A DNA stretch of 13,851 nt, taken from assembly GCA_903927605.1 (NCBI GenBank), contig CAIYNT010000307.1, positions 1-13,851 on the forward strand. Reading direction: 5' to 3'. The translations under genes and the position numbers were made by a program. Positions within the stretch are counted from its first letter, which is position 1; the number at the start of each line of letters is the position of its first letter. Positions 6,949 through 13,851 of the stretch are shown piece by piece. Source of the stretch: an uncultured Holophagaceae bacterium. Lineage in GTDB: Bacteria > Acidobacteriota > Holophagae > Holophagales > Holophagaceae. The notes under the pieces are model-generated. The model saw only the letters and a list, made by a program, of their open reading frames with translations, searched no databases and was not told where the DNA came from.

Positions 6949-9900
6949 ATGTCCAAGCACCAAAAGAAAAAGTCCACGCGAGCCCACCAGCTCCCCCGAC
7001 TTGGAGTCCAATCACTTCCTCAAGCCAATTCCTCCGAACAGCCAAATCATCAGCTGTTAGTGGATATCTCTCAGCTTGTCATAGAAGACTACAAGACTGG
7101 CATTCAGCGGGTGGTTCGGAGCCTCATCAAAGAATGGCTAGCTAATCCACCAACTGGGTACAGGGTGGAACTTGTTTATGCCACCAAGGACCAGCCTGGA
7201 TACCGTTACGCCAATGCCTATGGACGCACCTTAAACCAGGAGGGCCACTTTGCTGGACTAGATGGTCCCATCCAGGCTCATGCTGGGGATGTCTTTCTGG
7301 GTCTCGATTTCCAACAGTCGGTGATGCTGAGTCAGGAGACCTATTATCAGGAGCTGAGAAAGCTTGGCGTAAAGGTTTATTTTGTCATATATGACCTCCT
7401 GCCCATTCAGTTCCCGCAGGCCTTTCCGGAACATTCGCCCGCCGTCCACGCTCAATGGTTGGATGCAGTCGCCCTGAGCGACGGTGCCCTGTGCATCTCC
7501 CGTTCCGTTGCCGACGAGTATGTGGCATGGATGGACAGGATCAAGCCTGAGCGCCGAGGTCTGTTCCAGATCGGATGGTTCCACCTTGGCGCGGACCTGC
7601 AGAGTTCGGTTCCATCTTTCGGATTACCCCCTGATGCGCAGGACCTGCTCTCCGCTTTGTCTGCCCGTCCAACGTTCCTGATGGTGGGGACTATCGAACC
7701 CCGAAAAGGATTGACTCAGGCTCTGAAGGCCTTTAGCCAGCTTTGGGTCCAGGGCGTGGACATCAATCTGGTGATCGTAGGGCGGCCCGGGTGGAAGACC
7801 GAAAAACTCATCCACCAACTCGGACGGCTGCATGTGGAACGGGGTAAGAGGCTGTTCTGGCTTCGTGATATCTCGGATGAATTCCTCGACAAGCTCTACG
7901 AGGCTTCGGACTGCCTCATCGCAGCAAGCCTGGGTGAAGGTTTCGGTCTCCCGCTCATCGAGGCGGCCCAACACGGGATTCCCATCATCGCCCGCGACAT
8001 TCCCGTATTCCGAGAGGTGGCCGGGGACTGCGCCCACTATTACCGGGGCCAGGAACCTGAAGACTTGGCTGGAGCCATCCAGGAGTGGTTGACCCTCCTC
8101 AAATCAGGCCAGGTGCCCCCCTCAACCACCATGCCCTGGCTGACCTGGAAACAAAGTGCGCAGAAGGCGACCGACGTGCTCCTAGGCGGTCATTGGTATC
8201 GCGTCTGGGAGCAGGGTGATCACCCTCATCATCCACTAGCCTCACCAAACATGGAAGACGCAGTGGTCCTCCCAAAGGACCGAGAGGAGAGCCGTCCCTG
8301 GATCAGGACCATTGGCGTGGACGCCCAGACAGTGGTTGACGCCTGGTCCTACAATCGCTCCCAAGCAGAGTCCCTGATTCACCACCTCGAGGCCATCGCG
8401 AAGGCGGCGCCGGACTGGCACTTTCTCCTGTTCTCCTGGGGCCTTCAAGAGGCTCTTTCGCCCCTGGAGCGACTGTTGGCGCTTCCGAACATAGGGTGGC
8501 GCGCTTTCCCAGAAGCCGAGCGACTTCCCCTGGACCTTGTCTATGATCCGAACTTCGCGCAAGTGTCCCAGGACCGGGGCTTATCCCTCTGGCAATCGCT
8601 CACACCAAGAACGCCCCTTGTGGTGGCCATCCAGGAGCTTGTACCTTTCGCTTTGATGGAGGATTTTTGCAAGCTTTTCGGTAAAGAAAGGTGGAATTCA
8701 TACCTCCACACCTTCGACCCGCTTCGGAATTCACCGGCCCAGATTCTCGTGCCCTCCAATCGGCTCAAGCAGGACCTCATCCGATTCCTCAGCATCGAGC
8801 CCGCCCGAATTGAAATCATCCAGGCCGGACACCATCATCCACCCCAGAGACCGGAACCTGAGGCCGTGCGGAGTGAGTTGGAGGATTGGGGAATCGAGCC
8901 CCCATTCTTTGTGCACATAGATAGTCCTCAGGGCCCGACCAATCGCCTGGACACAGTCATCGAGGCCCTCACCCAGCTAGGAAATCCCGCCGTGAGCCTC
9001 GTGGTGGTGGGTAGTCTGGATAACCTCGCGTTGCAGGCCTACCAGAAAACCTTCGATGAGAAGGGGATGGATCACATCCTCATCGCCGGTATTCTCCCTG
9101 AGCCCGCCTTGGCCTGTTTTCTTCAAACCGCCGTGGCTTTGGTCCACACCGCCACTCACGAGGGATTCCCCTACCGGGTCCTCGAGGCCATGGGTAGCGG
9201 CTGTCCGGTCATTGCGACCCGGGCCGGAGCCATTCCCGAACTCACCGGAGCTTCAGCGCTGCTGGTCCCGCCGGGTGACTCCCGTGCTCTCGCCGAGGCG
9301 ATGCACCGTCTCTTGAACGACAAGGACCTTCGCACGTATCTACGGGAGCGGGGGCTTCGCGAGGCGAAGAGCTTCTCCTGGGAAGACACCGCCCGAAGGA
9401 CCCTGGAAGCCTGGGCTGGTCCCCTGGATGAAGCCAGATCAATGAAGAGCCAAGGAACGAATTCGCGTGAGAAAGGGAAACCCCGGGTACGCTGGCAGGG
9501 GTCTCAATTCGTCTTCCACAGTCTGGCTCATGTCAATCGTCAGCTCTGCCTCGGACTGCTCCGTTCGGGCACAGTGGAACTGAGCCTGCTTCCCTATGAA
9601 CCGGACCAGTTCGACGGCTCCCGGGATCCAGTATTCCGCCCGTTGGCAGATTGCACGAAAAGGGAGCTCTCAGCCCCTGCCGATGTCCACATCCGCCACC
9701 ATTGGCCCCCCAACTTCAACCCACCAGCTCAGGGTGCCTGGGTCATCATGCAACCCTGGGAATATGGCGGAATCCCGAGAGAATGGATCCGGCCCATGCG
9801 TGAGCAGATTGATGAGATCTGGGTGTACTCGACCTGGGTTCGGGATTGCTACCTGGCCAGTGGCATCCCCGGGGAGAAGGTGAAAGTCATTCCCCTGGGC

Positions 9901-10989
9901 GTGGACACTCAGTTGTTCCATCCCGAAGGGGCCAAATATCCCCTGAAAACCAAGCGGAGGTTCCGGTTCCTATACCTCGGTGGCACCATCCACAGGAAAG
10001 GTATCGACATCCTGCTTAGGGCCTACCTGAAATCGTTCCGCTCCAGCGATGACGTGTGCCTGATCATCAAGGGTCAGAGTGGACAGACCTATCTTGGTTC
10101 AGAACTTCATGGAGTTCTTGAAAGCATTGCCATGGAGGACCCTGGATCTCCTGAAATCGAATACTTCACATCGGCCCTGGGAGAGGATGATCTTGCCTCA
10201 CTTTATCGAGCCTGCGACGCCTTTGTGATGCCCTACCGTGGCGAGGGTTTCGGGCTTCCCATGGCCGAAGCGATGGCAAGCGGCCTCCCCGTCATCGCCA
10301 CGGGGCGGGGCGCCGCGATGGATTTCCTGGCCGAGGACCGAGCCTACTTCATTCCATCGGTACGAATAGATATCGACTCTGTTCCCGTGGGCGATTTCCA
10401 ACCCAGCGCCCCTGGGTTCTGGCTGGAGGAACCGGATGAAGCCGCCTTGGTGGACCTGCTCCGGAAGGTCTACCTTGATCCTGAGGCCGCGGCCGCCAAG
10501 GGACGCCTGGGGCGTTGCTATGCAGAGGCACACTTCCCATGGGATCGCTCGGCGCGACTGGTACTCGAGCGCATTGAGGCCCTGACAGAACAGACGCCCT
10601 TGAGATTCCGGGAGAATCCCATCATGCCTTTCCGCGAGGCATTCCTGCTGAAGCCTGACTGGAATGATTTTGCCTGGGTCGAGGTGGTGATCACCTTCAC
10701 GAAGGTCTTCCTGCCAGGCGAACCCGTGGCCTTGATCCTCTTCATCGACGAGACGAAGATAAGCAGCCTCGAGGTCCAGGAGGCCGTGGTATCGGTGCTT
10801 TCCAAGGTGGGTGACACAGAATTCGCCGATATCGTCCTGTTAGACAAACCCGAGGAGATTCTGGATACCCTCAAGGGCTATGCCTGCTGTTACTGGATCT
10901 CAGATGAGACTGCAGGCAATATGGCCGCTCTCGGGCCACAGGCACAGCGGTTCTTCAGATCGTACCTGCAAGGCTCGACGACAGGTTGA
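6949..10989 (+). CDS. Triple GT4 glycosyltransferase (three tandem GT-B domains) with C-terminal PDW module
   Basis: A 1346-residue cytoplasmic protein likely to perform several sugar transfers in sequence. Domain 1 (about 35-415) is the GT4 type opening LLVDISQLVIEDYKTGIQRV, with GTIEPRKG and E-x7-E in EGFGLPLIE (Glu330, Glu338). Domain 2 (about 452-830) opens IGVDAQTVVDAWSYNRSQ and has EGFPYRVLE (Glu738, Glu746) and LVPPGDSRALAEAM. Domain 3 (about 845-1215) has GGTIHRKGIDILLRAY and EGFGLPMAE (Glu1099, Glu1107). All three keep both glutamates, so none is obviously dead. The PDW module occupies 1228-1346. ATG 6949 is preferred over the adjacent GTG 6946 because GAGG at 6938-6941 is 7 nt upstream. 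The gene lies 94 bp after the GT4 gene and ends the plus-strand run. Individual sugar specificities cannot be read. Confidence 0.9.
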   Translation: MSKHQKKKSTRAHQLPRLGVQSLPQANSSEQPNHQLLVDISQLVIEDYKTGIQRVVRSLIKEWLANPPTGYRVELVYATKDQPGYRYANAYGRTLNQEGHFAGLDGPIQAHAGDVFLGLDFQQSVMLSQETYYQELRKLGVKVYFVIYDLLPIQFPQAFPEHSPAVHAQWLDAVALSDGALCISRSVADEYVAWMDRIKPERRGLFQIGWFHLGADLQSSVPSFGLPPDAQDLLSALSARPTFLMVGTIEPRKGLTQALKAFSQLWVQGVDINLVIVGRPGWKTEKLIHQLGRLHVERGKRLFWLRDISDEFLDKLYEASDCLIAASLGEGFGLPLIEAAQHGIPIIARDIPVFREVAGDCAHYYRGQEPEDLAGAIQEWLTLLKSGQVPPSTTMPWLTWKQSAQKATDVLLGGHWYRVWEQGDHPHHPLASPNMEDAVVLPKDREESRPWIRTIGVDAQTVVDAWSYNRSQAESLIHHLEAIAKAAPDWHFLLFSWGLQEALSPLERLLALPNIGWRAFPEAERLPLDLVYDPNFAQVSQDRGLSLWQSLTPRTPLVVAIQELVPFALMEDFCKLFGKERWNSYLHTFDPLRNSPAQILVPSNRLKQDLIRFLSIEPARIEIIQAGHHHPPQRPEPEAVRSELEDWGIEPPFFVHIDSPQGPTNRLDTVIEALTQLGNPAVSLVVVGSLDNLALQAYQKTFDEKGMDHILIAGILPEPALACFLQTAVALVHTATHEGFPYRVLEAMGSGCPVIATRAGAIPELTGASALLVPPGDSRALAEAMHRLLNDKDLRTYLRERGLREAKSFSWEDTARRTLEAWAGPLDEARSMKSQGTNSREKGKPRVRWQGSQFVFHSLAHVNRQLCLGLLRSGTVELSLLPYEPDQFDGSRDPVFRPLADCTKRELSAPADVHIRHHWPPNFNPPAQGAWVIMQPWEYGGIPREWIRPMREQIDEIWVYSTWVRDCYLASGIPGEKVKVIPLGVDTQLFHPEGAKYPLKTKRRFRFLYLGGTIHRKGIDILLRAYLKSFRSSDDVCLIIKGQSGQTYLGSELHGVLESIAMEDPGSPEIEYFTSALGEDDLASLYRACDAFVMPYRGEGFGLPMAEAMASGLPVIATGRGAAMDFLAEDRAYFIPSVRIDIDSVPVGDFQPSAPGFWLEEPDEAALVDLLRKVYLDPEAAAAKGRLGRCYAEAHFPWDRSARLVLERIEALTEQTPLRFRENPIMPFREAFLLKPDWNDFAWVEVVITFTKVFLPGEPVALILFIDETKISSLEVQEAVVSVLSKVGDTEFADIVLLDKPEEILDTLKGYACCYWISDETAGNMAALGPQAQRFFRSYLQGSTTG
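10630..10986 (+). repeat. PDW module, copy 3 (C-terminus of triple GT4 protein)
   Basis: Residues 1228-1346: FREAFLLKPDWN, then WVEVVITFTKVFLPGEPVAL, FADIVLLDKPEEILDTL and YWIS. An in-frame ATG at 10624 sits two codons before the module and follows GGAG (10611-10614) by 9 nt, so the module might also be made alone as a 121-residue protein (inference). Confidence 0.82.
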
Positions 10990-11030
10990 TCATCGGGCAG
11001 GTGGGTGGAACGAACCTGGATTATCGAGAT

Positions 11031-11792
11031 TCATGATCGCAACGATTGAAACTTCGGCGCGGGATTCTTGATTTGGCCTGATACCGACTCCATCCGGCGG
11101 GCATGCAGCCCGTCCGCGGGATCAATCGCGCAATTGACCGTTGGAACTCCGGTTTCACCATACTTCCGATGCTTGAGCAGTTCCTTGAAGATCAGGCGGT
11201 CCTCCCCGTCACCAGATGGATAGGGGGAAATGGACCACAGGTGGAGGATGTGGGACAGCTTGATCTTGTTGATGAGAAGGGCGGAGGGGCGTACGAATCC
11301 CCCAAAACTTTTTTTGTAGGCGCCCTTGTGGGGGCCGACGCTTTCGAAGGTATCCACCCCAAGGATCTGATCGGTGTTCGGATCGGCATAGTTGGAAAGC
11401 GTGAAGGCCCAGTCTTTGTTTTGGATCGCCTCGAACAGCAGGCGGAGATGCTGGGGCTCGTACCAGTCATCATCGTCCAGGTAGGCCACCAGTTCAGAGG
11501 ACGACAGAAAGCTGAGGGCCGACCTCAACGAGCCGCCATACCAGGAACTGTGCACACCCCCATGCCGTTCGGAGGTGGAATAGCCGAGGCTGATGCCTGT
11601 CAAGGTCACGTGGCTCGGGCACTCGGGCATCAGTTCGCCGATAATCGCAGAGAAATCTCCAAAGAGCTCAAGATCGGCCCCCACAAGAAGCTGGATGGTC
11701 CCCTTGAAATCCTGACTGAATACGGATCGAACCGCTCGGTAGAGCGAAGACCTGCAGACAGTCACCATGACCACCGAAATATCTGTCCTCAC
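11031..11792 (-). CDS. GT2-family glycosyltransferase
   Basis: A 253-residue GT-A enzyme, short but complete for a single-domain GT2. It opens RTDISVVMVTVCRSSLYRAV, continues with the conserved VRSVFSQDF, and has the metal-binding motif LVAYLDDDDWYEP with Asp at 106-109. A later GDGEDRLIF could supply the acidic catalytic region. The GTG start (11792-11790) is 5 nt after the stop of the upstream DUF4388 gene, and GGGAG (11805-11801) is 8 nt upstream of it. Longer upstream readings would lie inside the DUF4388 gene and look like its shadow. Close spacing implies one mRNA and probable translational coupling. It converges with the triple-GT4 gene across 41 bp. No membrane helix is seen, which is against a polysaccharide synthase. 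Donor and acceptor are unknown. Confidence 0.83.
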   Translation of the reverse strand: MRTDISVVMVTVCRSSLYRAVRSVFSQDFKGTIQLLVGADLELFGDFSAIIGELMPECPSHVTLTGISLGYSTSERHGGVHSSWYGGSLRSALSFLSSSELVAYLDDDDWYEPQHLRLLFEAIQNKDWAFTLSNYADPNTDQILGVDTFESVGPHKGAYKKSFGGFVRPSALLINKIKLSHILHLWSISPYPSGDGEDRLIFKELLKHRKYGETGVPTVNCAIDPADGLHARRMESVSGQIKNPAPKFQSLRS

Positions 11793-11797
11793 TCGCC

Positions 11798-13345
11798 CTA
11801 CTCCCGCCCGAACATGCCGCGCAGTTTGTCCATGAGGCCGCTCTGACTTTCTTTCGGGGCGGGCGGGGCCGGGTCTTCGTGGGACCAGCCAGCAGGCACG
11901 GCCACGGAGGGATCCAGTTCCAGCGCCCGGCGGAAGCAGCCCTGGGCATTCGCCTTGAAACCCTTGCGATGGTAGAGCTCGCCCATGAGGGCCCACGGCT
12001 CGGCGGCTCGCGGATTGAGTCTTGAAGCCACCTGCAGGGCCTCAATGGCGCGGGTGGACCAGGCCGGATTGCTCAGCCGGAGACGTCCGAGCAGCAGCCA
12101 GGTCTCGTAAGCTGCCGGAGAATCGCCGTCCAGCTTGATGGCCTGCTCAAGCGCCCGGATCGCCTCGCTGGTACGGTCCTGCATCAGATAGGACTTGGCC
12201 TTGACCACCAGGCGGCGGGCCCGCTCGACCAGGGAGAGATTCTCTTCGTCGGGCAGAGGCGGCAGCGAGCCCGGAGTGGGTGAATCGGGATCACGCACCG
12301 AAAAGGGATCCTGCGTGAATTCGGGTGGGAGCGGAGGGACCCCACCTGGCGTGAGCTGCCGGGGCCCTGAGTGGGCGGACGGGTCCCGTGGGGGCGAGGG
12401 CCTTGCTGGAGCAAAGGGATCCCCCCGGAGCGGTGGGCCAGCCGGGGAAATCGGATCTCCCGTGGGAGTCGCGAAATCCATTTCCAGAATGTCCATCAGC
12501 GTCATGGGATTGGGCGTATCGAATATTTTCGGTGAATCGCGGGATTCCTCCTCCACCAGGGTGATCTCCAACTCGGGCTCGGGTACTGGAACCACAACAG
12601 GAGTGGGTGGTGCTTCTTTGGGCAGGAGCGGAAGGTCTCCTTGCACCAGGTTCAGTCCCCCCAGGGCCCACAGCGTGGCCACCAGCTGGGTGGCCTGCAC
12701 CTGGGTGAACCCCGTCAGGGCCGCGATGGTGTCACACCCCAGCGGCTCCGTGCCCAGCAGGGACAGCGCATAGGCCAGGGTGGGCGTCAGGGGAAGGCTG
12801 CTCAGCGCCTCCAGCAGATTGGGCAACGCTTGCCAGCGCCAGTCGGGCTCGCTGCGGAACATGTCGACCAGTTCCCGGTCGATCTTGGCATTCTGGAAGG
12901 TATCCCAGACCAGCCAGCGGTAGTTGAGCTGGAACTGCAGATCACCGCTGAGATTGTCGTCGAGGGGTCCGGGAATCCAGGTCAGCTTGAGGATCGGGTG
13001 TTCCATGGCGTGCAGGAGTACAGAAGCCAGCAGCTCGTGAAGCCGCTCGTCCCGTTCCTGCTGGGTCATCAGACCCCACTGGACCACGCGATCACCCATG
13101 CGTGCCCCCTCACCATCGGAAAGCAGCTCCTTCAGCGAGGCCATATCCAGAACGCCGCGCCGGATGAGGAAGTTGCCGAATTGCTCGCCGACAGCGTCAC
13201 TGCGAAGGTACCTCAGATCGCCATCTGCCCAATAGAGCCGCCTCGTCCCGTCGTTCTGCTCCAGAACCAGTTCTCCCTCCGCCTTTTGCTGGTGGAGGGA
13301 GCCCATGAGGGCCGGCAGGAAATGACGGATGCGAGCTTCTGGCAC
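11798..13345 (-). CDS. DUF4388 (PATAN-like) protein with winged-helix-like segment and TPR repeats
   Basis: A 515-residue predicted cytoplasmic protein. Residues 1-130 resemble DUF4388, a module common in regulatory proteins of GC-rich gliding, predatory or soil bacteria: GELVLEQNDGTRRLYWADGDL, then GEQFGNFLIRRGVL and MGDRVVQWGLMTQQE. Residues about 187-240 (LTPTLAYALSLLGTEPLGCD..AALTG) look like the winged-helix-like segment that often follows. Residues about 240-365 are a Pro-rich, acidic, probably disordered linker. Residues about 368-481 hold about three TPR repeats (AIRALEQAIKLDGDSPAAY; CFRRALELDPSVAV). GTG 13345 is chosen because GGAG (13354-13351) is 5 nt upstream; an adjacent TTG at 13348 would be only 2 nt away. 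It is divergent from the kinase gene and upstream of a GT2 gene. Likely a scaffold or signalling adaptor; the exact role is unknown. Confidence 0.82.
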   Translation of the reverse strand: MPEARIRHFLPALMGSLHQQKAEGELVLEQNDGTRRLYWADGDLRYLRSDAVGEQFGNFLIRRGVLDMASLKELLSDGEGARMGDRVVQWGLMTQQERDERLHELLASVLLHAMEHPILKLTWIPGPLDDNLSGDLQFQLNYRWLVWDTFQNAKIDRELVDMFRSEPDWRWQALPNLLEALSSLPLTPTLAYALSLLGTEPLGCDTIAALTGFTQVQATQLVATLWALGGLNLVQGDLPLLPKEAPPTPVVVPVPEPELEITLVEEESRDSPKIFDTPNPMTLMDILEMDFATPTGDPISPAGPPLRGDPFAPARPSPPRDPSAHSGPRQLTPGGVPPLPPEFTQDPFSVRDPDSPTPGSLPPLPDEENLSLVERARRLVVKAKSYLMQDRTSEAIRALEQAIKLDGDSPAAYETWLLLGRLRLSNPAWSTRAIEALQVASRLNPRAAEPWALMGELYHRKGFKANAQGCFRRALELDPSVAVPAGWSHEDPAPPAPKESQSGLMDKLRGMFGRE

Positions 13346-13422
13346 CAAGGCTCCGGGGGTGGTTCCTAGTTTGCATGTTCCGGGCCAGGATGCCAGTCCA
13401 GAAAAGGTTCAGATTATGCCGA

Positions 13423-13452
13423 ATTATCCCCAGCCCCTTGGCCCCGGTGCAA
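13423..13452 (-). promoter_or_regulatory. Candidate promoter for the DUF4388-GT2 operon
   Basis: On the minus strand, TTGCAC (13452-13447) and GATAAT (13428-13423) are separated by 18 bp. The -10 matches TATAAT at 5 of 6 positions and the -35 only at 3 of 6. It lies about 80 bp upstream of the GTG at 13345 and overlaps the candidate plus-strand promoter, as expected for a divergent pair. Confidence 0.3.
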
Positions 13453-13466
13453 CCTGGGCCTATCCT
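13438..13466 (+). promoter_or_regulatory. Candidate promoter for the Ser/Thr kinase gene
   Basis: TTGGCC (13438-13443) and TATCCT (13461-13466) are 17 bp apart, each matching the sigma-70 consensus at 4 of 6 positions. It lies 38 bp upstream of ATG 13505. Matches are modest in a GC-rich genome, so this is tentative. Confidence 0.3.
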
Positions 13467-13504
13467 GTCCTTCCGTCCCACACCCAACCCGGAAGGGTCC
13501 CCCC

Positions 13505-13851
13505 ATGTTTGAGAAACTCGGGAAATTCGAGATCAAGCGCGTCCTTGGGAACGGTGCCATGGGTGAGGTCTACCTGGGCGTGGACCCTTCGATCGGTCGC
13601 GAGGTGGCCATCAAGACCATTCTCCCCGCCGCGGCCCAGGGCGGAGAGGCCAAGGAGCGCTTCGCCCGGGAGGCCCGTGCCGCTGGGGTGCTGAACCACC
13701 CGAACCTGGTGACCATCTACGAATTCGGCGAGGACCAAGGCGTCCTCTACATCGCCATGGAGTTCGTGAAGGGACACGATCTGGACGAGCTTCTCCAGGA
13801 GCAGTCCCTCACCCGCTCCGAGGCCCTGGAGGTGCTGGCCCAGGTCTGCGA
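13505..13851 (+). CDS. Ser/Thr protein kinase, N-terminal part (runs off the window)
   Basis: The first 115 codons show a Hanks-type kinase N-lobe beginning almost at residue 1. It reads FEKLGKFEIKRVLGNGAMGE with the glycine-rich loop at about 11-18, VAIK with the ATP-binding Lys at about residue 37, the helix-C segment ERFAREARAAGVLNHPNL, and hinge-like YIAMEFVKGHDLDELL. The catalytic loop, activation segment and any sensor or membrane region lie beyond the window end, so activity and localisation cannot be judged. GGAAGG at 13491-13496, 8 nt upstream, supports ATG 13505. It is divergent from the DUF4388/TPR gene across 159 bp, which suggests joint control and possibly a shared signalling pathway. 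Confidence 0.9.
   Translation, partial: MFEKLGKFEIKRVLGNGAMGEVYLGVDPSIGREVAIKTILPAAAQGGEAKERFAREARAAGVLNHPNLVTIYEFGEDQGVLYIAMEFVKGHDLDELLQEQSLTRSEALEVLAQVC

Noticed and set aside
10990..11030. Possible bidirectional terminator between convergent genes
   Set aside because: Only a 5-bp CAGGT/ACCTG inverted repeat with an 11-nt loop and no T-run; too weak to call.
11309..11315. Seven-base homopolymer (A7 in the GT2 sense strand) as a programmed frameshift or phase-variation site
   Set aside because: The GT2 frame reads through intact with plausible sequence on both sides and neither alternative frame continues a domain.
11103..11846. Plus-strand open frame opposite the small GT2 gene
   Set aside because: No recognisable motif, whereas the minus strand has the LDDDDW motif and a Shine-Dalgarno at the right spacing.
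12195..13369. Long plus-strand open frames (12195-12773, 12641-13369) opposite the DUF4388 gene
   Set aside because: Gly/Ser/Arg- or Gln-rich translations without domains; the minus strand has coherent DUF4388 and TPR sequence and a proper RBS.
1..13851. CRISPR array, tRNA/rRNA genes, insertion sequences or phage functions
   Set aside because: No regularly spaced repeats, cloverleaf-like sequence, terminal inverted repeats flanking a transposase, or integrase-like protein could be seen.

Overview
The window looks like a chromosomal glycosylation locus from a GC-rich bacterium. I infer Acidobacteriota of the Holophaga/Geothrix type, with moderate confidence. The reasons are GC-rich third codon positions, a DUF4388 (PATAN-like)-plus-TPR protein divergent from a soluble-looking Ser/Thr kinase start, and stacked glycosyltransferase (GT) domains. 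A deltaproteobacterial-type lineage is not excluded. No rRNA, tRNA, CRISPR, transposase or integrase was seen.

Positions 1-10989, all plus strand: (1) the catalytic part of a bacterial O-GlcNAc-transferase-like GT41 (SPINDLY family) enzyme, possibly cut off from its N-terminal half by a frameshift near position 70; (2) a lower-GC stretch with only a doubtful small frame; (3) a GT-A (GT2-like) enzyme with a C-terminal beta-rich domain; (4) a 418-bp gap; (5) a CgeB-like GT fused to a SAM methyltransferase; (6) a single-domain GT4 enzyme; (7) a 1346-residue protein with three GT4 domains in tandem. Proteins 5, 6 and 7 all end in the same roughly 120-residue module ('PDW module' below), which I cannot assign to a named family. 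It is the best candidate here for something undescribed.

Positions 11031-13345, minus strand, converge on that run. A DUF4388/winged-helix-like/TPR protein is followed 5 bp later by a small GT2 enzyme. The final gene (plus strand, from 13505) is the N-terminus of a Ser/Thr protein kinase, running off the window and divergent from the DUF4388 gene with a shared promoter region.

Working model (inference): all GTs lack visible signal peptides or membrane segments, and no flippase, polymerase or ABC exporter is present. The locus therefore fits sequential cytoplasmic glycosylation of a protein or carrier: GT41 may initiate, GT2/GT4 enzymes extend, and the GT-methyltransferase may cap. The common C-terminal module could hold the enzymes together or bind a common partner. 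The three PDW-module genes also have upstream segments complementary to their ribosome-binding sites, which may indicate translational control.
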